In this document: positions 31,754 through 40,862 of the stretch, in pieces
How the letters are laid out: every line of letters begins with the position of its first letter
How positions within the stretch are numbered: the first letter of the stretch is position 1
Source of the DNA: Nephrocerus scutellatus
Lineage: Eukaryota; Arthropoda; Insecta; Diptera; Pipunculidae
Assembly (NCBI GenBank): GCA_947095585.1
Contig: OX352761.1
Coordinates: 78,833,767-78,897,766 of the forward strand
Length of the DNA: 64,000 nucleotides
Direction: 5' to 3'
Position numbers and translations under genes: made by a program
Notes under the pieces: model-generated
What the model was told of the DNA's origin: nothing
The model's database searches: none
What the model saw: the letters and a program-made list of their open reading frames with translations, nothing else

Positions 31754-33418
31754 CTAGGCAGAGTAGCTGATGGGTGTGATGATATCAGCATCCTGTAGTC
31801 GATTTAGTTCCTTGTCTACTAAAGGTAAAACTGAAAAAGCTACTGGTCTTTTTGGAACGAAAACCGGTTTTGCGTTGGCTTTCATCTGAAGACCGATTTT
31901 AAATTTCGTGCAGTGACCTAGACTATTTCGGAAAACTTCTGGAAATTGATTCCTGATTGATGTAATGACTGCTTCTCTGTCGGCTGCGCTAATTGTTTTG
32001 CAAAAACTTCTGATTGGTTTCTCCCATAGGTTGAATTTCTCCATTAAATCTACTCCGAAAATATTGAGACTGCTGATTTCGGAAACATAGACTGTGCTGA
32101 CATGATGATTGCCTTGGAGAGTAATGTGGGCGTCAAATTTGCCTATGATGGGGAGTTGATTTGAAGAAGCGTCTCTGGCTGTGTGACTCGTTTTTCTTAG
32201 CGCTGGGGATCCGATTGATAACCAAACTGGCTTCGAAGTGATTGTGATGTCAGAACCCGTGTCGATTTGGAGTCTAACATAGTTGCCATTGATGTTGAGG
32301 TCGACATGCTTGCGTCTTTGTGTCCACTGTTGTTGGTTAACAGCAAAAACACGATTGCTTTTCGCTGGGTGTGATCGCCCTTGCTGAGACTTTTTCTTAT
32401 AAGTTTCTGCTGTATTGTTCACTTGCTTTGGTGATCTCCTGAAACAAGGACAATACCCTTCTTTGTGACCCACTTTGCTGCACTCTCTGCACTTATGATT
32501 TGAAAAAGAGCAGTCTTTCGAAAAGTGCATACCACCACAATTCCAACAAGGAGTTCTGGGTTTTGTGTTGCTATCCTTTTGGTGATTTTTTTCTTCGTTT
32601 TTGAAGAATATCCGGCGGTGTGGTTGGGTTTTCCTAGACACCACGTGTTGAACGATGGATGGTCCCGCTTCGATCATGAACGTGTCATTTTTAAGATTTT
32701 GACAGCGAAGAATTTCTGCCACCAGCTTATCCACTGTCAAATCTAACTGTGTGTCGAGGAGTGACAGAAGCTTGATGCGAATATCTGCATCCTTCGACGA
32801 TTTGAGACCCATCACAAAGATGATGCATTTAAGCTGATTCTTTGTGAACTTTTCAAGCTCGAAATTTTCACAATTGCGGTTGACTTTGGCTGCAAACGTT
32901 ATGTAATCCTCCATATCACCTTTTTTCATTTGAAGGCAATTAAACCTTGTGGCAAACACTGACTCGGAGCGCCCGAATAAAATAGATAACTTGCTTACCG
33001 TTTCGGAAAAACTCAAATCTCGGGGCAGTTGTGGTAAAATGTAATCCACATAATTGTCGTGTGCTATAGGATGAATTTTACGAAGTAACAGTCTTACCTT
33101 GCTCGAGTCGTCAAATTCTTTTGCGTCTTCCGCAAAGAGATCTTCATAACGCCTGTACCAAACTGGAAACGTTTGTCCATTCTCGGGATCATGATGAAAT
33201 TTATTGATATTTTTCGCCAATGCGTCCATTTTCAGTTCTGACGCTGTACCATTTCGTGCACCCAAAGACATTTGAACAATTTGGTCAAGGAGAGCGCTGT
33301 TCTGTGCTATTATTTGTACCAAAATAGGGTCCATGCTTGGAGATTGTGTCTGACTTTGAGCTCCAGTTGGTTGATGCGCTGAAGTGTGAGCTGAAGGTGG
33401 TGGATCGTTGCTTGACAT
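31754..33418 (-). CDS. gag-pol: Gag-protease ORF running into the RT start
   Basis: 554 codons from an ATG at complement 33416-33418. A Mag-type gag domain (QTFPVWYRRYEDLF near residues 80-95) is followed by two zinc knuckles (CWNCGGMHFSKDC and CRECSKVGHKEGYC, near residues 295-325). An aspartic protease follows with LQIDTGSDITIT (near residue 385), then the RT N-terminus KELNRLQDADIITPISYSA. The frame stops at TAG, at a position where related RTs have Trp in the WAAPIV block. The same frame continues directly past the stop, so it is a single nonsense change and not a normal gag end. Confidence 0.8.
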   Translation of the reverse strand: MSSNDPPPSAHTSAHQPTGAQSQTQSPSMDPILVQIIAQNSALLDQIVQMSLGARNGTASELKMDALAKNINKFHHDPENGQTFPVWYRRYEDLFAEDAKEFDDSSKVRLLLRKIHPIAHDNYVDYILPQLPRDLSFSETVSKLSILFGRSESVFATRFNCLQMKKGDMEDYITFAAKVNRNCENFELEKFTKNQLKCIIFVMGLKSSKDADIRIKLLSLLDTQLDLTVDKLVAEILRCQNLKNDTFMIEAGPSIVQHVVSRKTQPHRRIFFKNEEKNHQKDSNTKPRTPCWNCGGMHFSKDCSFSNHKCRECSKVGHKEGYCPCFRRSPKQVNNTAETYKKKSQQGRSHPAKSNRVFAVNQQQWTQRRKHVDLNINGNYVRLQIDTGSDITITSKPVWLSIGSPALRKTSHTARDASSNQLPIIGKFDAHITLQGNHHVSTVYVSEISSLNIFGVDLMEKFNLWEKPIRSFCKTISAADREAVITSIRNQFPEVFRNSLGHCTKFKIGLQMKANAKPVFVPKRPVAFSVLPLVDKELNRLQDADIITPISYSA

Positions 33419-33517
33419 TTTTCTTTGGTTATGTGAAAAAAAAATTCTAATCGCAAATTATTTTTTTTTTCGTTCCTTCCGTTTTTTTTTCTTTCAGCGG
33501 AATCCTCGTCGCCACTT

Positions 33518-33709
33518 TGTTGTGTTTGAATATTAAATGAAAGATTGGGTATGTAAAACAACAACTTATATATTACGATTATCAATTCCTTAAGTACAAA
33601 TCACAAAATACAAAAAAGTCCGAACATGCGGCTTCAACTCGCTCAACCAAATGTCCCCGCATGGCTATCTGTCATTCCTCATTTCGCGATGCTATCCGCG
33701 GTGCCAACA
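33518..33709 (-). repeat. 5' LTR (element sense)
   Basis: 192 bp, TG...CA ends, next to CCGTG at 33710-33714. Upstream of the gag ATG by about 100 bp. Confidence 0.9.
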
Positions 33710-33754
33710 CCGTGACGCAAGTCATTCAGGGAGTTCTCCCTTGGCAATGAGTTT

Positions 33755-34163
33755 TATGCATAAAAAGAGGCTTATGATCTAAACAAATTCATAATTTGCC
33801 GTTCGGCATCTCCACAATTCGCAAGTTATTAACCCAGTCTTTTGGATAAGACACAGGTGAAATGATTCCTTCCAGTACCAACCACTTTAATTCTGAATCC
33901 AAAGGTTCTAGTAGGCTCTGCGGTATTCGTTTTTTATAATGCAGTGATGGTTCTGCATCATCTTTCAGTATGATAGATTGTGTCGATGAAAATCTTCCAA
34001 TACCATCAAAAAGATCAGGAAAGTCCTTCACAAATTGTTCTTTTGTTGGCAAGCAAGCAACTAAGTCAGTGTCCAATCGTCCAATAATATTAAATTTAAT
34101 AGAGCTGTCTAAACCCAAATTTAGTTCAAAAGTGTCTTCCACAACAAGAAATCTAGTTGTCAT
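33755..34163 (-). pseudogene. Second Ty3/gypsy protease-RT fragment
   Basis: The minus-strand frame reads FNIIGRLDTDLVACLPTKEQ, DFPDLFDGIGRF, KKRIPQSLLEPLDSELKWLV and DWVNNLRIVEMPNGKL, then TGA where related RTs have Arg, followed in frame by ICLDHKPL. This is the junction of protease and RT of a Mag-like element, unrelated in detail to the adjacent complete element. It is truncated on both sides, by a LINE scrap (33722-33754) and by the element at 34173. Confidence 0.6.
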
Positions 34164-34172
34164 GTTCTTTTT

Positions 34173-35622
34173 AAATTCTCTATAATAACTTCGCGTGGCC
34201 GTGTCTGGCGAACTGGCACACCAAATCTTTTGATCAATTTTTAAACCACTTCCTAAAGCCCGATTTTATTAAAACTTTGCACACATGTGTATTTCCCATG
34301 ACAACACTTTCTATTAACATTTTGGGCCCCTCGGGAGTCGGGTTCGGGGGCTCCAATACAAATATTTTACAAAATGTACCCAATTTTCTTAAAATTTTAT
34401 ACGCATGTGTATCTTCGTTGGACAATACTTTTTGTAAAAATTTTTAGTGATCGGGCCCGGGAGTCGGGGCACCCTCGTCAGAGTTAGAGAAAAAAAATTA
34501 CTTTCACATTAAAGTTCAGCAGGGGGCGTGTGCAAAAGAGGCCGGGCCTAAATATTGGTATCAAATGAAAGGTGAAAAATTGTTCTACATAACTGCATTA
34601 TGGGCGTGACCCAATTTTTTTTAATAAAACTTCAACAAGAGCTGATATGATTCCCTCGCTTATTTTGTTTATATTCAGATATGAGTTTTTCCTTTTAAAA
34701 GGCGTTTTTAAAGATTGTGGACACTGTAAAGTAACGTGCGCTCAATTAATTTATCATGGGCCACGCCATTGCAAATGGTATGGCTGTGCAGAAGTAATTT
34801 TCACCTTTCATTTTCTAACAATATTTAGGCCCACTCACTTTCAAATAAGCCCCCTGCTGAACTTTAATGTAAAAATAATTTTTTGTCTATAACTCTGTCG
34901 ATGCGGGTTGATTAAACCGATTTTTTTTACGATGAAATGTATTCTACTTACCTTTTATTTGATTTCCAAACAAGATTGCGGTTTTTTTGGTCTGCACAAT
35001 AAGGGCTTTCAGTGTCTGAGAGCCGTAACCAAGTAAAGCCAAGTAAAAACTCAAATATATGAAAAACCACTGAACCAGGTACAACTTGATCAAACTTCCG
35101 TTTTAGCTGGCGTACGCCCATAAAGTAATAATCACCCGCCGAGTAGAAGTAATTATCACCTTTCATTTCATACCAATATTTGGGCCCGCCCACTTTTGAA
35201 CACGCCCCCTGATGAACTTTAATGTGAAAGTCATTTTTTGGCTCTAACTCTATCGACGGGGGTTGGATTGGACCAAATTTTTTATAGGAAGGAAGGATTT
35301 TTTATTGCCTCTCATATGATACCAATTAATTGTTACACATACCTGTTCTTATATGGGAATAACTGAATCATATGATATTTCACTCAATTATATGAAAAAC
35401 AACATGAACTAGGTACAACTTGATCAAACTTCCGTTTTAGCTGGCGTACGCCCATAAAAAAAGTACGGCCGTGTAGAAGGAATTATCAGCTTTCATTTCA
35501 TACCAATATTTAGGCCCGCCCACTTTTGAATACATCCATTCCATTAGATAATTAGATTCTTAGCTAGCCAGCCAGCCAGCCAGCCGGCCGCCACGGGCAA
35601 GTGAAGTTAATATAGAGAATTT
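34173..35622. mobile_element. Foldback-like element with AAATTCTCTA termini
   Basis: Both ends carry the same left-type terminus in inverted orientation: AAATTCTCTATAATAACTT at 34173 and its inverse ending TAGAGAATTT at 35622. Similarity extends about 30 bp and includes CGTGGCCGTG/CCACGGGC blocks. Inside, 34480-34580 and 34797-34896 form inverted arms of about 100 bp (core AAAGTTCAGCAGGGGGC). Two further copies of that arm occur at 35155-35262 and 35486-35535. A direct repeat (TTTTAGCTGGCGTACGCCCA) is at 35104 and 35437. No coding capacity seen. Confidence 0.55.
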
Positions 35623-35689
35623 GAAAAAAAAAAAAAGAAAAACAAAACTTGTGGAAAAAAGGCAAAAAATTATCGCCTACCGTCATAGC

Positions 35690-36322
35690 TAGATTGTTCG
35701 AACTGAGCTCGATTTTCTTCATATTTTATACACATGTGTGTCTCTGATAGACAACACTTTTTGTAAAAATTTTGGAGACCCCGGGCCCCGGGTTCGTGTG
35801 ACCCCATAAATTTTTTTTAAAAAAATATACCGATTTTCATCAACTTTTATATACGCGTGTATCTCCGATAGTCAATACTTTTTGTAAAAATTTTGGAGAC
35901 CCCGGGCCCCGGGGTCGTGGGGCCCCAAAATTAAAAAAAAATTTATTAACCCGATTTTCTTTATATACGTATGTATCTCCGATGGACAACACTTTTTGCA
36001 AAAATTTTCGTGGCCGTGGGGCCCCATAAAAAATTTAAAAAAAAAAAATTAACCCGATCTTTTAAAATTTTATACAACTCTGTATCTCCGATGGACAAAA
36101 ATTTATGTAAAGTTTTTGGAGTGAACGGGCCCTGAGGCCCAAGGGGTGCCCATATAAATTTTTTAAAAATTATCTCGATTTTCTTCAAATTTTTAACACA
36201 TTTGTATCACTGATGGACATAACTGAGACCCTGAGACCCGTGAGGTGTCCATGTAAGTTTTTTAAAAATTAGCCCGATTTTCTTCAAATTTTAACACATA
36301 CCCATCTCCTATTAGAGAATTT
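35690..36322 (+). repeat. Minisatellite of the short-element family with right terminus
   Basis: Five to six degenerate units of about 100-115 bp: TCGATTTTCTTC, ACACATGTGTGTCTC or ACGCGTGTATCTCC, GATAGACAACACTTTTTG, TTTTGGAGACCCCGGGCCCC. The block ends in CTCCTATTAGAGAATTTAC (TAGAGAATTT 36313-36322), the right terminus of the AAATTCTCTA family. Confidence 0.6.
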
Positions 36323-36421
36323 ACGTGAAAAATTTTATGGGTTGTTTTTTAGTTTTTATGATATTAATATAAGTATCCCACTTTTGACACCATGTATTAA
36401 TTAATGATTTATTAATAACAG

Positions 36422-36895
36422 CAATATTATGATAACAATAATAACAGCAGTTTATTTTATGAATTCTCATGAACAACCGAAAAAACAACTTTCAATCGAT
36501 TCCATGACATTTTCTCGAAAAACATTTGCTAGAAAAACATTTTTTGGTAAAATTAATAACCGAAAAATTCTTCAAAAAACAATATTATGATAACAATAAT
36601 AACAGCAGTTTATTTTATGAATTCTCATGAACAACCGAAAAAACAACTTTCAATCGATTCCATGACATTTTCTCGAAAAACATTTGCTAGAAAAACATTT
36701 TTCGGTAAAATTAATAACCGAAAAATTCTTCAAAAAACAATATTATGATAACAATAATAACAGCAGTTTATTTTATGAATTCTCATAACCAACCTAAAAA
36801 ACAACTTTCAATCGATTCCATGACATTTTCTCGAAAAACATTTGCTCGAACGTCATTTTTTGGTAAAATTAATAACCGAAAAATTCTTCAAAAAA
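36422..36895 (+). repeat. 158-bp tandem repeat, three units
   Basis: Units start at CAATATTATGATAACAATAA at 36422, 36580 and 36738, giving an exact 158-bp period. Units one and two are almost identical; the third has a few changes (CATAACCAACC, CGAACGTCA). Each contains CTCGAAAAACATTTGCT. Confidence 0.85.
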
Positions 36896-36917
36896 CTCGC
36901 GTTTCGTGAACATAAAC

Positions 36918-37030
36918 TACTCGCAAATGTTTTTCGAGCAAATGTCGTTTTATACATTTGCGAGCAAATGTTTTTCGAGTAAGTATTTATCAAGTAAATG
37001 TTTTTCGAGCAAATGTTTTTCGAGTATATG
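36918..37030 (+). repeat. Short repeat TTTTTCGAGCAAATG
   Basis: About five imperfect copies of a 15-18-bp unit GCAAATGTTTTTCGAG. This is the reverse complement of the CTCGAAAAACATTTGC motif inside each 158-bp unit, so the two arrays can pair as an inverted repeat. Confidence 0.7.
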
Positions 37031-37312
37031 TCTGGATACCCTTTCAATCAATAATTAATTTATTTTATCACCTACTTCGATTTATGATTTTCCTCACTAA
37101 TAACAGTGACGAGATGATGAGTGCTTTTTATAATCTATTATTTAAAACAGAGAATTTTTGTGTGTGTTTTTTGTGTTTGTTTGTTTGTGCCTGCTAGTAG
37201 TGTCAAATTTTACAACCGTGCAACGCTGTGCACTTAGCTAGTTATATATAAAATTCATCATGTACAAATTTTTGTATAAGTTCTACAATATGCAATATAA
37301 TTTTATATACAA
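37031..37312. other. No recognised feature
   Basis: AT-rich; no motif or long frame that I can support. Confidence 0.4.
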
Positions 37313-37440
37313 CTAGCTGTTCGCTGGGCGCTTTGCTACCCGCCCACTGACGCCACGCCCACTTACACCCGCGTGTCCTGGCTGCCCCATCCCACTGACG
37401 CCACGCCCACTGACTCCCGCCCACTTACACCCCAATAACT
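37313..37440 (-). mobile_element. Helitron 3' end fragment
   Basis: Plus-strand A|CTAGCTGTTCGCTGGGCG is the reverse of a Helitron terminus (CAGCGAACAGCTAG|T). GCTTTGCTACCCGC follows, as in the inner Helitron at 22770-23504. No matching TCTATATATA 5' end lies to the right, so it is truncated. A CACGCCCACT-type repeat follows (ACGCCACGCCCAC at two places). Confidence 0.5.
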
Positions 37441-37619
37441 AACCAACTCACCAATCCAGAAAACTATAGAATCGACACCTATACTGGCAAAAAAGTTCGC
37501 ATATTCTTTATATGACACTACACTACTACATTTTCCACCCCAGCGCCACCTATCGGGTCTAAATTTTGTCAACGACTTTCTTTTTATTTAAATATTATAT
37601 GGTGTGAATTTGAGCAAAA

Positions 37620-37621
<2 letters not shown>

Positions 37622-37672
<51 letters not shown>

Positions 37673-37681
37673 TTTTTTTTT
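37622..37681 (+). repeat. (GT)n and T-run at the 3' side of copy R1
   Basis: About 47 bp of pure GT, then 13 T. On the element's sense strand this is the poly(A) tail of copy R1 followed by (AC)n target sequence. Confidence 0.9.
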
Positions 37682-37874
37682 ATGGCTGTGCCAAAGGTGG
37701 GGAATCTTCTAAAAGATACCAGTAGAGCCCTCCAGGGGTACTAGCATGCACGATTCGTAAACCTGAATGTTCGTACCAGGAATTACGCCTACGTACTAAA
37801 CCCTCCTTACACACTTCAACCACTCTCCCCGCGGGACTGCCGTTAGGTATTACATCACGGGGCTGGTAAGCAGA

Positions 37875-40862
37875 TTACTCTATGCCTTCTGCATCTTCTG
37901 CTGCTGCTGATCGCCTTATCTTTTCGATTCTTCGCAGCTCGTTTTGCACATTCGTTATGAATACACACACTTCTGTCCACTTACCCTCAGATCTCAGCAT
38001 TTCTTCTAACAGGACTTGTGGACTTGGCAGGCTGATTCTCCATTCTCTGAAGCGTCCGCATTGGAAAATCGCATGCTCCGTATCTTCTTCCAGTTCCGGA
38101 CAATCTGGGCAAAAAGGTGAGCTATCGTGTCCAAATCTATAAAGATATCTTCGATAGCCGCCATGGCCTGACAGAAACTGCGTAAATTGGTAATTGCAGT
38201 TACCGTGAGATCGGTTTGTCCAATTCTCTATATTCGGGATCAGTTTGTGGGTCCATCTTCCTTTCAAACTTATGTCCCACCTGGCTTGCCATACAGCCAT
38301 TGAGGTGGCCTTTTCTTCTTCTTTGATCATTTTGATTGATCGTTGGTCCGGATGTGATAAGGCTCTTCTATTGTAGATCCTAAGCATTTCATCTGCGAGG
38401 ATGTCTACTGGAACCATTCCTGCTATAACTAGGGCCGCATCATCGGAGATCGTTCGGAACCCGCTGATCGTCCTTAGTGCACTGAGTCTGTATATAGACG
38501 AGAGGTTTCTTCTTATTTCTTTAGTCACCAGTGCATCCGCCCAAACTGGGGCTGCGTAAAGGAGGACTGAGCTAACCACTCTGGACATTAGGACCCTTCT
38601 TGGATATCCTGGTCCTCCGACATTTGGCAGTATCCGAGATAATGCTGCCTGCATCTGCGACGCCTTTCTGCTAGAATAGTCCACGTGTATTTTAAAACGG
38701 AGCCTATTGTCAAGCATTATTCCTAGGTATTTGACAAAATCCTTTGATCTAATAGTCTGGTTACCAACTCGTATATTTATGTATTCTATATTTTTCCGGC
38801 TGGTAATCAGGACTGCTTCCGTTTTATGGTCGGCTAATTCTAAACCGACGGATACTAGCCATTTTTTGATTTGGCCAACTGCTTCATTCGATGCTGACTC
38901 TATTCCATTGATTGCCTTTGACACTGTGACAACGGCGATGTCGTCAGCGAATCCAAATATTTGTACGCCTGCTGGTAATGCTAGTCTTAGAACTCCATCG
39001 TACATTATATTCCATAGAAGGGGACCCAGCACCGATCCTTGTGGGACTCCTGCGGAGACTTTATAGTACTTTGTACCCTCATTGGTTTCGTACCTCAACC
39101 TTCTATAACTTAAGTAGCTTGACACTATCTTCCTTATATAGTATGGTGCATCCATTCTGGCGAGTGATCTTCTTATTGAGGACCATTTTGCAGAGTTAAA
39201 GGCGTTTTTTATGTCCAGTGTCACTACTGCACAATATTCCTTTGTGCCCCACCGCCATCTTTCTCCTTCAATCGCTTTCTTTGCTATATTGACCACCGCC
39301 TTTATGGCGTCGACGGTCGAGCGCGATTTTCGAAACCCGAATTGATGATCTGACAGTGCTCCTTTATTATCCGCTATATTAAGCAATCTGTCATATATGA
39401 TCCGCTCGAGTATCTTTCCCATTGTATCTAGTAGGCATATTGGGCGGTACGACGATGGATCGCCCGGTGGTTTGTTTCCCTTTGGCAGCAATACTAAATG
39501 TTGCAGTTTCCAAGGTTCAGGGAAAACTCCTTCATCTAAACACCTTTGCATGCATGCCACGAACATGTCCGGCCTGCTTCGGATGGCCGCTTTCAATGCC
39601 TTGTTAGGAATGCCATCGGGTCCAGGAGCTTTGTTGTCTCTTATTCTTTTAGTTGCGTTCACGAATTCATCAACTGTTAGCCTTGGAATACTTTCTGTGC
39701 TAGTTTCTCTAATTATGTTGCACATAGTATATGGTTCTTGCGGAAAAAGGTGTTCTACGATGGACCTAAGCATTGTTGGGTATGAAATTTGTGGGGACTT
39801 ACCGCCTTTGAGCTTTGCCATAACTATTTTGTATGCTGTGCCCCAGGGGTTGATGTCAGCCTCGTCACATAATTCTTTAAAGCATTTTGACTTGCTTTCC
39901 TTAATCGCGTTTTTAAAATTTCGTCTCGCCAGTCTAAGCATTTCAAGCCGTTCTTGAAAATCGGTTCCCCTTCTTGAACGCTGAACTCTGCGCCTGGCTT
40001 GTAGGCAGATAGCTCTCAGTGCTTTTATCTGCTCGTTCCACCAATAGCAACGAACCCCTTTCTTGCTTGGTATTCTTCTAGGCATAGCTGCGTCGCACGC
40101 TGTGGTAATTGTACGAGCAAGTTGTTGCGACAGGATCTCAGCCGTTCCGCTTTCGGTTAGGATGCTTGTGTTTATGACCTCCTCAAACATCTCTATATCA
40201 AAGAACTTATCTTTCCATTTAGGACCCCCTACTTTTGGGGGTTGCACGGGGTTTCTTTCTTTAATTTCAATTATAATCGCCTGGTGGTCGCTGTGCGTGT
40301 ATTCTTCTCTGACCCGCCATCTTATGTTTCGCAGGAGGGAGCTGCTAACATAGGTTATATCGATGATCGATCCCATTCCTGCTTTGCGATACGTATTTAC
40401 ACAACCGTTATTTGCTAAGCCTATCTCTAGTGTTGCGAAAGATTCTAGCAGATAACGTCCTCTATCATTCGTTAGTCTGCTGCCCCAGTCTGTTGCCCAG
40501 GCATTAAAATCTCCCCCAATAACTACTGGAGCTCTTCCATGAGCATCGGCCGTTAAGCTCTCTAGCATTGCTGCGTACTCACTCGCCGTCCAGCTAGGTC
40601 TTGCATAACAACTGTAAAAATTGATGCCATTTATCTTTGCTCGTACGAAGCCCTCCGCCTGCCCATCTACATCTTGGAAGGCATGTCTGCCGCAAATCCA
40701 TATTGCAGCGCTCTTCGTTTTATCGCAGGTCCAAACGATGTTGTCGAGAGATTTGTACGGCTCACTGATTAACATAATGTCCGCTCTCTCGTCTTTTGCT
40801 GTCTGTATCAGGATATCCTGCGCTATCTCACAGTGATTAAGATTTATCTGAATAATCTTCAT
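37875..40862 (-). CDS. R1-clade LINE ORF2, copy R1 (endonuclease-RT)
   Basis: 995 codons, open. The endonuclease occupies about residues 1-200: INLNHC at the start, ISEPY (32-36), GGDFNAWATDWGS (116-128) and SDH (191-193). RT blocks are KAPGPDGIP (411-419), SSYRPICLLDTMGK (470-483), GFRKSRSTVDAI (509-520), VVTLDIKNAFNS (546-557), GVPQGSVLGPL (605-615) and catalytic FADD (638-641). A C-terminal CxxC-H-C zinc motif is at 917-935 (FCPDC...C). The protein would nick the target and prime cDNA synthesis there. The ATG overlaps the ORF1 stop as ATGA. The protein looks identical to that of copy R3. Confidence 0.9.
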   Translation of the reverse strand: MKIIQINLNHCEIAQDILIQTAKDERADIMLISEPYKSLDNIVWTCDKTKSAAIWICGRHAFQDVDGQAEGFVRAKINGINFYSCYARPSWTASEYAAMLESLTADAHGRAPVVIGGDFNAWATDWGSRLTNDRGRYLLESFATLEIGLANNGCVNTYRKAGMGSIIDITYVSSSLLRNIRWRVREEYTHSDHQAIIIEIKERNPVQPPKVGGPKWKDKFFDIEMFEEVINTSILTESGTAEILSQQLARTITTACDAAMPRRIPSKKGVRCYWWNEQIKALRAICLQARRRVQRSRRGTDFQERLEMLRLARRNFKNAIKESKSKCFKELCDEADINPWGTAYKIVMAKLKGGKSPQISYPTMLRSIVEHLFPQEPYTMCNIIRETSTESIPRLTVDEFVNATKRIRDNKAPGPDGIPNKALKAAIRSRPDMFVACMQRCLDEGVFPEPWKLQHLVLLPKGNKPPGDPSSYRPICLLDTMGKILERIIYDRLLNIADNKGALSDHQFGFRKSRSTVDAIKAVVNIAKKAIEGERWRWGTKEYCAVVTLDIKNAFNSAKWSSIRRSLARMDAPYYIRKIVSSYLSYRRLRYETNEGTKYYKVSAGVPQGSVLGPLLWNIMYDGVLRLALPAGVQIFGFADDIAVVTVSKAINGIESASNEAVGQIKKWLVSVGLELADHKTEAVLITSRKNIEYINIRVGNQTIRSKDFVKYLGIMLDNRLRFKIHVDYSSRKASQMQAALSRILPNVGGPGYPRRVLMSRVVSSVLLYAAPVWADALVTKEIRRNLSSIYRLSALRTISGFRTISDDAALVIAGMVPVDILADEMLRIYNRRALSHPDQRSIKMIKEEEKATSMAVWQARWDISLKGRWTHKLIPNIENWTNRSHGNCNYQFTQFLSGHGGYRRYLYRFGHDSSPFCPDCPELEEDTEHAIFQCGRFREWRISLPSPQVLLEEMLRSEGKWTEVCVFITNVQNELRRIEKIRRSAAAEDAEGIE

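Larger units (their letters stand above)
28958..33709 (-). mobile_element. Ty3/gypsy LTR retrotransposon, complete in length
   Basis: 4752 bp, bounded by two 192-bp LTRs (28958-29149 and 33518-33709) that begin TGTTGTG and end CCAACA. Both sides carry the 5-bp target duplication CCGTG (28953-28957 and 33710-33714). The LTRs differ at about five positions (2.6%), so insertion is fairly recent. On the minus strand a primer-site candidate TGGCGACGAGGATTC follows the 5' LTR, and a polypurine tract AGAGGGGGGA precedes the 3' LTR. Gag, protease, RT, RNase H and integrase are all present in order. One stop codon and two frameshifts disable pol. Gag style suggests the Mag lineage. No envelope-like ORF was seen. 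Confidence 0.9.

Noticed and set aside
31754..31756. Programmed stop-codon readthrough between gag and pol
   Set aside because: The stop lies inside the RT, at a Trp codon position, not at a gag-pol boundary; with two frameshifts downstream, decay is simpler.
36422..36895. CRISPR array
   Set aside because: The repeat is a 158-bp tandem with no unique spacers, in eukaryotic TE-rich DNA.
37622..37668. Telomeric target (SART/TRAS-type) for the R1-clade element
   Set aside because: Flanks are GT/GTGTGCGT, not TTAGG-type repeats.
37882..40836. Plus-strand open frames across the R1-clade copies (for example 39397-39957 and 41552-41770)
   Set aside because: They are antisense shadows of ORF1 and ORF2, repeat in every copy, and show no domain.
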